A stretch of 64,000 nucleotides of DNA from Epiperipatus broadwayi (GCA_028023455.1 JAQFVV010012396.1:24507330-24571329); one strand, 5' to 3'. Shown: positions 35,506-49,400, numbered from the stretch's first letter. The notes: a model not told the origin generated them from the sequence alone. Made by a program: numbers and translations.

Positions 35506-38500
35506 CAAGTAGTAAATTATGATTTAACTACAAGATACATCTTCTGCACAACTTTACTGACAAATCGTCTTATTAGATAGTTATATTGACTTCATTAATA
35601 ATTATTTGTTACGCTAGAAATAGCTATATTATTATGGTTAGCCCAAATATAGATTTTAAATTCACTTTAAGGACAAACATCTTAATTATAATCTACATTA
35701 GTGAAACTTGATATTATATTAATTCCATTGCCTTTTTAATAGAAATGCATAAATTCTATATATTAAAAACTTCTATTTAACGCTGTTATACTTCAAACAA
35801 CTTAATAAAGACATCATAAAAAGGTAACTGATTTTCAAGATTATTAAACAAATTGATGTACTTATCTAAAAAAATAATTAATATTATTAAAGTTTTGTAG
35901 ATTAAGTTGCAATGTTGTATAGTGGAGAAAGAAAAAATGATGTCCATTTATATGTGAAGGTTATTATGACCAAATCAGTTTGCTGTTTTATGATATTTTT
36001 ATGATTTTTTTTTGTTTATTTGTTTAAAGTAAGTTAGTATTAAATATAAATTTTAATATATACAATAACAAGTTGAATGTAAATACTGAAGTGTGACCTG
36101 GTGCCAATCACATAACATCAGCTTATTAATCAAACTAATGATATACATAAAATAACCATTTTTGATACAAAGTGCAGATCTTATATAGTAAAAATGTCTG
36201 ATCAGTGGTATAATGCAGCAATAGAAACAACATAAAAAAATGTCTTTTTCAATGAAATAGAGCATTAAATGTCACACAGCAGATATGATTTCTACTAACT
36301 TTAAAACCATTTATAAAGAAAATCAAATATGAAATAAACTAATCAAAAATTTTGAAATTCAGCCCACTATAAGTTCTGAAGTAAATATGTATAAATGAAT
36401 ATTTGTTAGAGAGGCTGGTATTGGCAGTGGGTACAAATTTAATCACTTCATTATATACATATATAAACAAATTGCACCAAATTCAAAATTAATAATATCA
36501 AAAATTAATATTGAAATTTTATGATTAAACTAAATGTTTTATTGTCAAGACAAACTTTCATAATGCAAAGTAAGAACAAAATGAAACAAATTTATACTGA
36601 TCTATTATCCCATAATTCTATGTAACTTCAATAATCTTTAATATCAAGATAATTTCTAAAAAAACTAATAAATTTAGAATCATAATAAAATTCTTATACA
36701 TATATTATGGATATGAAGATTTTTATGTATAGCAAATATAAATGATATATTTTTTGGATTCATCCATGTATGATTTTTATTAAATATCATCATATTTATA
36801 ATAAAAATCTTACATGAATATTATGAAACATTGTTTTAAACTAAAAAATGCTGTTTTCTTAAACTGAAAAGAATAAAATGTATTGTTATCATTGAAAAGA
36901 AAAAATGTTGCAGTATTGCTTTATGACAATTACTGACTTTTTTTTCCAGAAAAGCTGTGAAGCAAAAAAAAAAAATATTGCAAGATTAGTCAAACTCTGA
37001 GTGATGAAAGTTTGTTTTAACATCTAGTTAAAAATATCTACTTAGATATTTACAATCCAATAAACATGTAACTAATTGGTTTGGCTATTTATTGATAAAA
37101 ATCTTAAGTTTGCTAAGAAATTTCCAGCTATCGATAACAATTTCTAAACACTACCTATCATGGAATCCAAATTGTGAAATTAGTAGGCTGATATATCATC
37201 TAATAACATTTATTTACTAGTAAATGTATAAATTAATTGCAGAAGAAATTGTTGGAATGTGCATTACCACACATATGCCTTAGAATTTGCATCTACAATA
37301 GAATAAAATTTATAAGTAGATGAATATATTAATTCTGGTAACATTCTGAACATGTGGAATGAGGTTTGCAATATGTGAATAATGATTGTGGAATAAATAT
37401 GTTTGGAGTTGATCTCTCAGTAGACTGTGATTTAATAGAACTTGAATATATCATACTGTGCACATTTAACACCTGAAGTATTCTTAAAATCTCTCAATCA
37501 CTGACAATTGAATACTGAATTACTGAAGTTCTTATCACTAATCTTCATTTAAATCTTAGTCAAGCAATAGGCTTTTAAGTCTATTCCTTTATTTTTTAAA
37601 ACAATATTGTGCATAAGGTATTTTATTTTTACAAATATTTAAAAAAAAAAAAACATAATTACAAGTAAAAATAGAACAGCTGTAACAGAAGTACAGCAGC
37701 ATAGCACAAATAAATCACATTTTAACAAGAAATAAAAGTATGTGCAAGTTCTGTGGCTAGTTTCATTAATGAAAAAAATATGCCAAAATATTTAAAAAGA
37801 TTTTTTTTGTGATGAAAAATGTTTGCAATTACTGTTTAAAAATATTTTGAATAACACTCAAAGCCATAAGAAATATACAAGTGACTGGATTATGGGGATA
37901 ATTTTTCGGTTCTCCTTAAGTATTAAGGATAAGTATAAAATAATCAGTATTGGCTATAATTAAAAATGAATAGTTTTTGTATATTTATATTCTACTTTCT
38001 TATGTTTATAATTATTTGTAGCTTTCCATATATACTAAAACGCACACACACACACACATATATATATATATGTTTGTAAATTAAGCATGTTCCAAACAAT
38101 ATATATATTTTTATTATGAAACGAATAAATATATCAACCCAAAGTATTTTTAAAATGCTGATTGTTTCCCACCATTTAGAATAGGCTTTTTTTTTTTTTG
38201 ATAAATGTTTTGCTAGAAGATACTTATCAAATAAATGTAAGTTCATGAAACTTTACTGATACATTACAAATATATTTATTTGTAGATAAAAATTCTATAA
38301 GAAGTTTTTTTCCACAAGTTAAGATATTTTAAAATCTTAACATCTTACACATAATACATTTGCTACAGAAAAAAAATACTTTAATCTTTTTTATAACTAA
38401 ATTAAATATTTTTCCCCAACAATCCCGATAATATTAAGTAAAATTATTAAAAAAATTAATTAAAAACCTTTATTATTTTCCATCCCGTGGTTATTAAATA

Positions 38501-38749
38501 AAAGATGAAAAAATCCACTACTCTTTAAGAAAACATATAAACTTATTGCATTAATTGTGTATTTTTAAAAAAAAATAATGTTATCTTTTTATATAAAGAT
38601 AACATATTTTAATAGTAATGATACATGTATCAGTGTGAATCTTAAATATACTAGTATAATAGGTAACAAAACTAGAGTATGAGGAAAAAAGCTGGTAATC
38701 TATATATAGTAGACAACAAAATTGTATCATTTATATATATATATATATC
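35506..38749. other. AT-rich non-coding region
   Basis: Contains a (CA)n(TA)n tract (38042-38071) and a small hairpin (38579-38605, ATGTTATCTTT/AAAGATAACAT). No gene found. Open frames are 84 codons or fewer and low in complexity. Confidence 0.5.
38042..38071. repeat. (CA)n(TA)n microsatellite
   Basis: CACACA run followed by TATATA. Confidence 0.95.
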
Positions 38750-38985
38750 ATTAAAAAATCAGTCAACCACTTAAACAATCCCAATATCATTAACAATCAA
38801 CAATTTCAAACTGTTGTCAAGGTAACCTCCTTTGTGTATCCCAATATCAATAACAATCAATAATTTCAAACTGTTAACAAGGCAACCTCCTTTGTTAAAA
38901 GATGGTTGCCTAGACAACAGTTTAAAATTGTTGATTGTTATTGATATTGGGATTGTTTAAGTGTTGACTGGTTTTTTAATGATTA
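38750..38985. repeat. Foldback repeat with internal duplication and X-box-like motifs
   Basis: The left arm (38750-38833) and right arm (38903-38985) are inverted copies, e.g. AATCCCAATATCA...GTTGTCAAGG against GGTTGCCTAGACAACAG...TGATATTGGGATT. A second copy of the left unit (38839-38895) is inserted between them as a tandem duplicate. GTTGCC-NN-GACAAC or variants occurs in all three units. AT tracts flank it on the left (about 38733-38748). Confidence 0.85.
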
Positions 38986-41900
38986 CTTATAAACCCATTT
39001 AGCCTTGAGCATTATTACTCTTATTATATATATAGCATTTACTATCTATAATACTTCAATATTGTTAATTCCATTTTTTTAATATCATTAAAATTTAAAT
39101 ACAAATGTTTTTGATGTATATTAGCATGTAGTTTATTACTTAGGTCTTGTGACATTGATACTATTGATGGGGTGAACTCAACAATGACACACTTTAAATT
39201 AATCTGATAACTACTGGATTAGATTTGTTCCCTAATCTTTAGATTCTCTCCCTTGCACAATACACTACATCTCAATAGATGTAAAGAAAATTATAAGTAG
39301 TGAAGGCTAATAATATATAAAATATAATTAATTATATATTCATCTTTGCTAATTGAATATGAATACAAAAAATAAAAATATATTACTATATAATAGCTAG
39401 TGATGAAATTAATACTTAGATTTTCTTTAAAAAATTCAATAGCAAATTTACACTTAACACTGAAATATAATGGCACATTTCAAAAATCTCTTACACACAG
39501 CTATCTGATAAAGAAAACAAGCTTGTTTGTTTGTTTTTTTTTTTTAAAAAAAAAAAAACAACCAAAGATTTAAGTATTAAAATTATCATTAAAAATTCTG
39601 ATAAATATAAATGCTGTAATAATTATTATCATTTTTTTCTTACAACATTATTAATCTATTAAAACTATATATATGTGCACATATATAGAGACTTTATAAT
39701 TAAAAAAATAATTTTATGAGAAATTTATTAAAAGCATTTATTATTCATTAAAATTTATTAAAAGCACATATAGATGTAGTGGGGATCAGAAAGTGGGCAG
39801 AGATTGAATAGATAACTATTGTTCCAATTGTTTGTCCAATGCTAGAAAATTCTAAGATACAATTAATTTAAAATTTGGCTAATTTAAATTCCAGAACATT
39901 TTAGTTAGTAAAGGCAGATTAATTATAGAGCTTAAGTACATTTATAATTGGCATGGAAATATTATTTAACTAAAGAAAGTAATCTCTTTGTATTTTATAT
40001 TTACAATAACATTTTCAATATTTTACCTTGCAGTAAAAGGTGTTAATGTATGTATAATTGCATCCAGGTAAGCCATAGACAAAAGACATTAGAAATTTGG
40101 AAAACTTCATTAATTATTAAAATAGATACAAGATTAAATTTTTATAAAACTGATGAAAATTGTTATCAGCAAAAATATATTTTAATTAAAATTAATCCAG
40201 ATGCCTTTTGTCTAAAGTTGTATAAATACTTCATAAAATATTAGATTATTTTTTCATTCATTCTTTGTTGTTCTTGTTATTGTCATTCTGAGAAATGTTG
40301 TCAAGATTATTATTAAAAAGTCATGGCTGCTAGAATCCCATACTATGCTATCCAGTGAATAGAAATCTTATATATGCTTCCCCTTTACTATCTCTAGGGA
40401 AGTGAGTTAGAATTCCAAAGAAACAGGGTGAAGTGCTGACCATCTGGAGTCTACTGACCATTGTACCTGTGCTTATGATTCTGCCTCACCCATAAATTCA
40501 ACCTGTTGACCTACCACACCATCATTCCTGAAGTAAGAAACTGCCTTCAGCCAAATGCTTTCTGATGACCCAGACTATCTTCAGTCAATTAACCAAAAAG
40601 GACTATCTAGGATCATGTGAATTGCTCATGAAGTCTATGCATCATCATTACATGTCATGCTGCTCTTTATATTTTGGCATATTGTCAAATCCTTTATGAA
40701 TGTAATAAAAGCAGGGCATTTGAAACCTATACATGAGAATCTGCATCCTTTTATAACAGTAAAACAATTATAGATATTTGATGTTTCTCTTTTATTTATA
40801 TAATTTATTTTATTTTTGTTAATTTTCTTTAATATTTTACTTTAATTAGCCTATATTGTTAAGAATGCTTTAATAAATTGTTAGATATGATCATTCTTAA
40901 AGTTTACATATATTCTAGATTTATTCTAAAAATTATCAGGACAGGGAGGGGATTTTTGTAAACACATTTTATTCTGAGAGTCACTTTAAAAACAAACTAA
41001 TTAATTAAAAAATCAAAGATGTCCCTTGCTTGCCAATGATTTTGTTTTTCCAAAAATTAAAATATGACCCGAGTTTTAATTATAGATTTTACTTTTGCAA
41101 TTAGTAAACCAGATGCTTTTATATACAATTATAAAACTTAAATTATTATTGAAAACAATGTTAAAACTGTGATTAATTTGAAATTTATTGTAAGTAACAA
41201 ATATATGTCACTTGAGTTTTGTTTACCGACGTTAAGGTCAGTTTTCATAAATGTTTCATTATAATTATACTTATAAATTGTAGACCTCTTAAGTTATCTG
41301 TGCAACATATTTCTTTTAGTATAAATTCTATAAAATAGACCTTAAATTAAGGAGGATATTTGAATATTTTAATTCTTTTAAGTGTATTCAGTCTTAGTTT
41401 TACCAGTAAATTAATATATGACCTCTTGTTTAAACTTATAATGTGACCACACATACTTATTTTGTTGGTCTTTAATTGCAGGCTTTCATGGAAGTTATTT
41501 ATCACTCTTTCATTTTTAATTAATTTTGCATTGCTGGATTATATACATATTAATTTCATAGATTTTGTTCTTCAAGTAAACATTCATTCCTGCTTTGGGA
41601 AGATAGATTTGCTCGGAATTTCTAGATATGATTACACTAAAGGCTGACATATCTATATATGGAAGATGTTGGCCACTATTCATTATTATCAATGCAGATG
41701 CTCATTCCTGCTTGGCAGTAATTAGTTTGTTGCTGGCTAGGAGCAGTTGTTGCTTTCTGCTTTGTATGATTCTCTAATAAGATGGACTTTTTGGATATGA
41801 TGTCGCCAAAGCCACTGTACTTCATCTCTGTTTCATCATCGGATATACTCCTTTATTGTTATAATCTAAGCACCACTTTTTTATTTCTTAATGTATTTTA

Positions 41901-43551
41901 AAGCCTGATATTCCAATCATGCACTCTGCAATAATTGTAAGTATATGGTAGTGAACTATTCATAACTGTAAATTTTATGTAGTTAAGTACATTCTCCAAT
42001 CTTAACCCTGCTTGATTATTCATTAATTTATCATTAAACCATTATAAAATGTCCACCCTGGAGATTATTAAGACATATAATACCTATAGTTTTTCTATTG
42101 ATATAATTAGTGATAGTTAACCTGCTTAGTCACTAATAAATTTCATTTTAATTTGTAATAAATGCAAATGATCTTGGATTTAAATCTAGATATAGGAAAT
42201 TTTATTTCACTTTAGTTTTCTTTTATTATTCTTACTAATACATTTTCTTTACACATTATCTTGCATTTTGTGTCCTGTTTACCACAATTATTTACTATAG
42301 TTTTAGAGTTTCTTGTATCTCCCTGACCTAGTTGAATATAATAAAAAATCATGAATGCTTACATCACATGCATTGAACATGTAGGAATTGTCCTAAATAA
42401 ATATGTAATGAAATTTAATTTTGTACTGTTTGTGGTAATGTTTACATCAGTGTTATACATGGACGTGAGTTTATTATCATTGCATGGCTATTAGGATAAA
42501 TTTAGCTGATTATATGTATCTGATGATTACATTATGTGCAATTATATCTAAGCTTTTTATCAAAAGAAAATAAGAAGAGTAAAAAAGATTAGAATCAAAA
42601 TAAAATAATTAGGGTCAATTTTGAGAAGTCTAGAAGCATATCGTTTTAAGATTTGTTTCAATACTAGTCCTTTTTTAAAAAAATTACATTTTAATATGCA
42701 TTTACTGCACTCTAATATAAATTTTATATTAATGTAAAATACTAATTTATTATTATTCCAAAAGCATCTTTCCAATATTACAATTTTATAAATATTTACT
42801 GCTTTTTTTTACATTACACAATGTTGTTACTTTTAAAAATATGTAGCAGTGTGTGTTTAGTGTATTGTTAGAATGGTGGATTCAATAATTCACAATTTAT
42901 GACTAATGATTCAACTCTGCCAATTATAGTGCTCCACATTTTATAAACATCTAAGCAACAAATAATTTAATTATTTTTTATTGTATGTAGAAAAAGAAAA
43001 CATTCCTGACAACTTCTATTTATTCTGTTCTGTTATTGTCATTATTTTAGAATGTAGTTATGAATAGGGCATATCAAAGCTACGAGCTAGCAGGGGAAGG
43101 ATGCATGTACTTAGTCATTGTAATTGTGATTTAATAGATTCTTAATAATTTTATATAACTTAATTTAGCACATATATTTACATCTATTTTGACAACCAAT
43201 AGCAGAAAGTTGTTTTCTAGTAACAAACTATTGTAGCATTAAAAAAACAGAAATGGAAAAAAAAACAAAAACATATTATCATTATTGTATCTGTTATTAT
43301 ATTATGATTATTAATGTGGTGACAAACATATGATAAATCAATAAGAGAGTGATATGTTTATTGGTATTTAGCTTAACCATCAAAGTGAAATGTTGGTTAT
43401 GGTTTTTTGAAAGCCAAATGAATGTGTGAATGTGTTTATAAATGATAATCATTTATAAACATAATCATAATAGACAAATTGAATTATGACCCTTATAATG
43501 TTGAGTCTGTACAATCATCAGTCAAGACTGTAGTTAATAACAAGAAAACCC
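38986..43551. other. AT-rich non-coding region
   Basis: No gene, RNA or element recognised. A T/A hairpin-like run occurs at 39530-39558. A less AT-rich stretch (about 40330-40750) ends near AATAAAAG and might be transcribed, but has no open frame. A perfect palindrome is at 43434-43460. Confidence 0.5.
43434..43460. repeat. 27-bp perfect palindrome
   Basis: GTTTATAAATGAT, A, ATCATTTATAAAC. Confidence 0.95.
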
Positions 43552-45082
43552 TATGAAATTTGAATTACAAAAACAGAAAATCTTTAATGGTAAATGTCAA
43601 AAAAATTAATGGTGTTTTATTATTGGTGGGAATTGCAAAAACAGAATTCCAAAGCAGTGATTATATAAACTAAAAAGCAATAAGAAACTTACATGGGAGC
43701 TTCTATTTATCAAATTAATTATTTTCTGTTTTGAAATGATGGAAAATCATCAAAAATAAGTACTTCTCAAAAAGATTCTGAAGCAGTGATTAATATAAAC
43801 TAAAAAGCAATAATAAATTTACACTGGAGCTTTTATTTATCAAATTAATTATTTTCTGCTTTGAAATTATGGGATATCATTTAAATACTTTTAAAATAGA
43901 TTTATAGAGATCTACAGAAAACATATTACCTAATTTTTTTCAAGGCGGATTTGTTCAGTATTTGTACCAGGTTTGCAGCATAAACATTCATGGTATAAAA
44001 AAGAATATTATTTTGGGCCTTATTGCAGCACACATAACTAATAACCTTCAAATTTTGCAGCTTTCTGGAGGAAAATTATTTAGAGAAGCCTTTTTTTCAA
44101 ACAGATTTCAGCACACTTAACTAATAATAACAGATTGAATAATGATGGTTATCATTTGTTGCCTGAACATTTGAACATGCTTAATATTGTGCTCATCTGT
44201 GTAAAAAAAGTCCATATTAATATTGTCAAAAAATAATCCCAACAACTATTTGTTGCTGTAAAAATATTTAATAAGTCATAATAAAACTAAACAGGTATTT
44301 TAAAAGACTAGTTCAGTTACATTTTGAATAAATTTGTCAGCTTAAGAAATTATATTTTTATGTTAAATGTCTATTATGACACATTTCATTTTGAAAGTAC
44401 AAACTGTGAAAAATTTGAACCATCTTTTTGTTTATTTTTTGTGGAACTGAACTGTGATGTGTAATGTATTAAACTGTGATTATATTTCTCTTTTTAAATC
44501 TTTAATTGGTATATATGTATGGGTTAAATTCAGTTAAAAAGCCTGCTGCTAATTTCTGCAATATTTGTTGTATTTTTTAAAACCAAATAACCACCATCAT
44601 TTATTCTGTTGTTATTAGTTAAGTGTGCTGAAATCTGCTTGAAAAAAAGCTTCTCTAAATAATTTTTGTCCAGCAAGCTGCAAAATTTGAACATTATTAG
44701 TTACATGTGCTGCAATAAGGCTCAAAATAAAAACATTATTTTTATACCATGGATATTTATACTGTAAACCTGCTACAAATACTGGACAAGTCAGCCTTGA
44801 AAAAAATTGGATATTTTTTTGCAGCTGTCTATAAATCTATTTTAAAAGTATTTAAATAATATGCCATAATTTAAAAGCAGAGAATAATAATTTTATAAAT
44901 AGAATCTCCCATGAAAATTTTTTATTGCTTTTTACTTTATATAATCACTGCTTTGGAATCTGTTTTTGTAATTTCCACCATTAATTAAACACCATTAATG
45001 AAGCTTCATTAATGTTTTTGACATTTACCATTAAAGTTTTTCTGTTTTTTGTAGTTCAAATTTCATAGCATTTTCTTTGTTT
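43552..45082. mobile_element. Foldback element with about 0.5-0.6-kb arms
   Basis: The left arm (43552-44152) and right arm (44587-45082) are inverted copies of moderate divergence. Shared blocks are AGCACACTTAACTAATAATAAC, GCCTTATTGCAGCAC, AAATAGATTTATAGA, AGCAGTGATTATATAAA and ACCATTAAAG. The left arm carries a tandem duplicate of its outer part (about 43660-43730 and 43785-43870). The spacer (44153-44586) is AT-rich without a gene. Resembles old foldback-type DNA elements. No transposase seen. Confidence 0.75.
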
Positions 45083-45770
45083 TTTTAAATTTGTATTTTA
45101 GAATGATTTGTTCTACTTAGGTATTTTAATTTGTCCATTTCAGCTATTTTTGTCTAGAAATTCTTCATTGGTGGGGGGTAGATGGGTAGATTTGCGTTTG
45201 ACTTATTTTTGATGATATGCTATAATTTCAAAGCAGATAATAATTAATTTGATAAATAGAAACTCTCGTTTAATGTACTGATTGCTTTTAAGTTTATATA
45301 ATCACTACTTTGTAATCTGATCGCATATGCATATTTGCAAATGTTTAAAGCTAAATATTGATGAAATTCTGTTTTTGTAATTCCAGCCAAAAAAGAAATG
45401 CCATTAATGAAGCTTTGTTAATTTTTTTTACATTTACCATTAAAGTTTTTCTGTTTTTGTAATTTGAACTTCATAGCATTTTCTTGTTGTTTTTTTTAAA
45501 TTTGCATTTTAAAAGGATTTGTTTGATTTAGGCATTTTAATTTGTGAATTTCAGTAATTTTTGGATAGAAATTCTTTATGGGGAGGGTGTTTCATTTTGA
45601 TACATTTCCACCAATTTCTGTTTTTGTAATTTGAAATTTTATAGCATTTTTTGTTGTTTTTCTTATTTGTATTTTAAAAGGATTTGTTCAATTTATTTTT
45701 CCCGTAGGCATTTTTAATTTGTCAATTTCAGAGATTTTCAGATAGAAATTTATCATGTGCATGCTTCTTA
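45083..45770 (+). repeat. Tandem subrepeats at the outer edge of the foldback
   Basis: Repeated blocks containing ACCATTAAAGTTTTTCTG, TTTCATAGCATTTTCTT and AATTTGT..ATTTCAG...TAGAAATTC occur at about 45020-45160, 45430-45575 and 45615-45755. The first two are about 390-400 bp apart. They extend the right arm outward without counterparts of equal number on the left. Confidence 0.7.
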
Positions 45771-46233
45771 GGGGATGTTGATGGTACTGCATCATTGCCC
45801 AGTGTCCACATTGGGTGTAAGTCACAATTACCTTATATTCATATACATTTCTGTGCAGAAATGAACGTTACCTGACTATTGATTTAATTTTTCATATTTT
45901 TCCATTGAATAACAAAACCGAAGATATTTTCACTCAATGTAGTCAACTTCCAGTAAGAGAAGATGATTTCACTTTTTCTCCACATTTTGCTTTTTCTACA
46001 TGTGAATTTACTGACTAATAATTGAAGAACTGGGAAAATTCTGTATTTTTTTGAAACTTCAGAGCTATATTAATTAATTTCTATATTTTACCTGAGATAA
46101 TCTTCTGTGATGGATGGCAGTAGTGATGACGTTAGCCACTACCAAGTAATGTCATATATATATATATGAAAAACAAAATATATATATATAATATTAGAAT
46201 AAAAATATAATCTAATATACTTTGAGTTTAGAT
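45771..46233. other. Non-coding spacer with short (TA)n tracts
   Basis: No gene seen. Two short AT tracts near 46154-46184. Confidence 0.5.
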
Positions 46234-46610
46234 GTAATTGTAGGGGATTTGAATACGGACTTTCAAGCTCCCTTCAGATATCCACTCTATCTCATATATC
46301 CGATAAACATGACCACTAAATGTGAAAAAGATAAATGATCTTCAGTATACATCTTTTATGCTGAATCAGCATTCATCAGTTGGTACATATCAGCATCTTA
46401 ATATAAGGTGAGCACTGATTTTTATATGTGTGGAAGATAATAATCTGTACCAACTGATAAGGGCTGATTCAACACAAAATATGTATATTGAAAATCATTA
46501 ATATTTTTCACATGTGTATGTGTGCATATGCATTGGTTATATGAGATAGACTGGATAGTTAAAGGGAGCTTGAAAGCCTGTGTTCAAATCCTTTACAATT
46601 ATATATATTA
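46234..46610. repeat. Inverted pair of repeat 'F' 3' portions
   Basis: 46234-46395 and 46450-46610 are inverted copies of the second half of repeat F: GTACCAACTGAT.A..GCTGATTCA, ACATGTGTATG, GGGAGCTTGAAAG, ending GTTCAAATCC. The B-box-like ends point outward. AT tracts lie on the left (46154-46184) and right (TATATATT at 46603). Confidence 0.8.
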
Positions 46611-47473
46611 AAAACTATATTGCTGTTTTATAAAAATAATAATTTCATTTTTTAATTTTAGAATACCCAATTTATAATTCGTAATTTAATGCAAACACAA
46701 ATTTCCGATCGTCTCTTTTTTGTTGTTTTGGAAATACAACTATTTATTTATATAAACACACACTCATAAAAATTACAAATAGAAATAATATGATTAGTTA
46801 TATTTTAAAAAAGAAATAAAATAAGTCTAAAACTGGTTTTATTCAAGTCCAGAATTCTACATTTTTTTGTTTCTTTTTTTTTTTGTTTCAATACTAGGAT
46901 GAGTCACGGGTGCTTACCAGAGCCCTCAGCCTCTGTCCGGACATCAAACTCTTCAGCATTTGTTAGGCTTGCTTATGAAAACCTGTTAAGTTTCTCTTTG
47001 TTGTGTAACTCTTCTTTAAATAAAAATCATTGATCTGAGTTCTTGAAGCTGAAAAAAAAATTGATTTTGTAATTGGAAGTTCAAGTAGAATCCAGTTAAT
47101 TTCAATAAGCTTTTTTTGCTAATGTTATAATAAAAATGTAATATACTAGGTAAAATACATTTAATAATAATTTAAAAAAAAAATAAAAACATGCTTTAAT
47201 ATAAAAAATTAATAAAAATAGATTCCACTTAAAACTCTCTCTATATATAATATGTTTATTATTAGCATTTTTTCTCTCAAAATAACGACCAACTATAATA
47301 TATACATAATGATGTAGCTAGTCGCTTAATTACTTAGACATGTGACATTCACTTAACAAAAGCGACAGATAAAGTTGGTGATATTAAAATCTTTTATTTT
47401 CAGCACTTTCATTCTATGTATCTCCTAAACCTTTCATCTGTAATTAAAAGACAAAATGGCTATTATGCAACAA
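46611..47473. other. AT-rich spacer with one GC-richer patch
   Basis: A patch at about 46898-46985 has, on the minus strand, a donor-like CTG|GTAAGC, but every frame of the implied exon contains a stop. No gene is called. Confidence 0.45.
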
Positions 47474-47545
47474 GCATTGATGGTCGAGAGGTTAGCGACA
47501 GCTGCTTTACCAGCAGTTGTCCCGGGTTCGCTTCCCGACTGATGC
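47474..47545 (+). tRNA. tRNA-Val(UAC)-like cloverleaf, probably a tRNA-derived pseudogene or SINE head
   Basis: All arms have canonical dimensions. The acceptor is GCATTGA/CTGATGC (six of seven pair, counting G-U). U8 is present. The D stem GTCG/CGAC has a 9-nt loop that includes GG. The anticodon stem GCTGC/GCAGT has loop TTTACCA (anticodon TAC). The variable loop is 4 nt and the T stem CCGGG/CCCGA has loop TTCGCTT. The T-loop has C instead of the almost invariant A58, so the B box is GGTTCGCTTCC. A run of four T lies about 20 nt downstream. The fold is too good for chance, but the A58 loss argues against a normal gene. Confidence 0.5.
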
Positions 47546-47984
47546 TAAGACACACGAGAAAAAATTTTCTCTAGGATTTTCACATTTGAACGAAAGATAT
47601 GATATAGTCTTACTTATTTAAATTTACATAAACTAAATTTTCTAATAGAATTTGGATACTTTTTTCAAGTTATTGAAAAACATTTAAACTTCAGTAAAGT
47701 ATAAAATAATATTCTTCAAGGGAGTAATAACAATTATTGTGTAAAAGGATAATAAACTTCAAAAAATTAAATAAAAAAGTCTTCAGTGCAAAGCATCACC
47801 ATCAAACTTGACTACAATTTTCTTCTGTAATTCTAGAAATAATCCATTATGATGCTAAACTTAAATATAAAATTGCTGAGCCAGGCTTTTGGTGCAGTGT
47901 GGGTTTCATAAAGATGCTTTCCATCAAAAGTTTGGCATAACAATTTGTAAAATGTATGATATATATTAATTAATAGTATTGTTT
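47546..47984. other. Spacer after the tRNA-like sequence
   Basis: Possible SINE body: GAGAAAAAATTTTCTC lies about 15 bp after the cloverleaf. No gene. Confidence 0.4.
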
Positions 47985-48475
47985 ACATTCATACATTCGT
48001 CAGACAAATCATAGAATAAAATACACTGAGAAAAATTTTATTCATCAGGCATTTATTTACACATTAAATTAACTGACCATGACATCAATTTTAATTAAAA
48101 CACATATTCTGAAAAAATCTGAAGAACATTGCCAGAAACTGCTAAGGAAAGCTATTGAGATTTTTAAAAGGCTTAAGAGCATGAATGAAAAGTGGGAATT
48201 TAAAAAAATGAGCAATATTTGAAAAAGCTATTGGAGGATAAAGTATTTTTTTTAAGATTCCTCAACCAATAGAATTTTGAGAATGAAAAGAAAATAATGA
48301 AAAAAAAAATAACGATTTTAAATCTCACCATGATTTGAGAAAGACGTTCTAAGGAAAGCACTTGTTATTGTATTCAAATGTCAGCTATTTAGCTATTATA
48401 TTTTATTACATGGAAGCTCCAAGAAATAATACTATGAATTTATCTTTTATCCATGAGAATATTAGAATTAATATA
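47985..48475 (+). pseudogene. Decayed PLE GIY-YIG fragment and 3' tail
   Basis: Matches 60240-60760 of the intact-frame PLE: TYIRQTNHRI (YIG altered to YIR), HCQKLLRKAIEIFKRLKS and WEFKKMSNI, then a degenerate hammerhead-like region and CTTTTATCCATGAGAATATTAGAATTA. Several stops (for example in LN*LTMTSI) and indels make it non-functional. It is clearly older than the pair at 59171-60760. Confidence 0.85.
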
Positions 48476-48489
48476 CAAATATTTTTAAG

Positions 48490-49400
48490 CTCCTTATATC
48501 TATCCACCATCTTCTACAACCTATGCACATGATCACATACATGTGACAAAAGGTAAATGATCTCCAGTATATGTATTTTATATAATTAAATGGATATATT
48601 AAGGTCCTATGTGTGTACGGTCAGATTGACTAAGGTCAAAATTAGTATAATAATAATGCATTGACAAGGGCTTGGAACACTCCATTCCCAGATTTTCACT
48701 GAAATGGATGGCTGAAAAGTTGAAGATTGGAGAAGATTGAAGTTGTTGATTAAAGTTGGAAAATTTTCTGTTTTAATAAAAACTGATCATTGACTGTATA
48801 AATGTGTATGAAATGGTAATATGGATCAACTGATGAATGCTGGTTCAGCACAAAATACTTTTATTGGAGATATCCCTTATATGTATGTGGTCATGTGTAT
48901 AGGTTGTATAAGATGAATTGAATGGATGTAGGGAGCTTGAAAGTCCGAATTCAAGTCCTAGCCTGTATTTTGCCTATCCCTCTTCTGAATAATTAAATGG
49001 ATAAATTAAGGTCCTACGTGTGAAGGATAAGTTTGACTTAAGGAAACATGGGTATGACAATAATATTGGCATCAACATTGGCTTTGAGCATTCCATCCTC
49101 AGATTTCAAATGAAATGGATTGCTGAAAAGTTATGGAGAAGATTGATGCTTGTCTATTAAAGTTGGAATATTTGCTATCTTAATAAAAACTGAGCACTGA
49201 TTGAATATATGAATAGAAAATGGTGATATAGATAAACTGATGAGTGTTGATTCAGCATGAAATATGTATATTGGAAAAAAATATATTTTTAACATCAGTG
49301 TAGTCATGTGTATAGGCTGTATAAAATGGATTGGATTGATGTAGAAAGCTTGAATGTCTGAGTTCAAATCCCTTATAATTGCATTAAGTTTAGTATAGAC
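48490..49400 (+). repeat. Array of repeat 'F': inverted 5' piece and two direct tandem copies
   Basis: 48490-48580 is a partial unit in the opposite orientation (AAGCTCCTTATATCTATCCA). Direct copies start near 48585 and 48993 (period about 408 bp), each running from ATTAAATGGATA..TTAAGGTCCTA through TTCAATGAAATGGAT-like and AACTGATGA.TG.TGATTCAGCA blocks to GGGAGCTTGAAAGTC.GA.TTCAA.TCC. The second copy ends in GAGTTCAAATCCC, a B-box-like motif. Confidence 0.85.

Noticed and set aside
46898-46985. Minus-strand exon with a good donor (CTG|GTAAGC)
   Set aside because: All three frames of the implied exon contain stops and no matching partner exon was seen.
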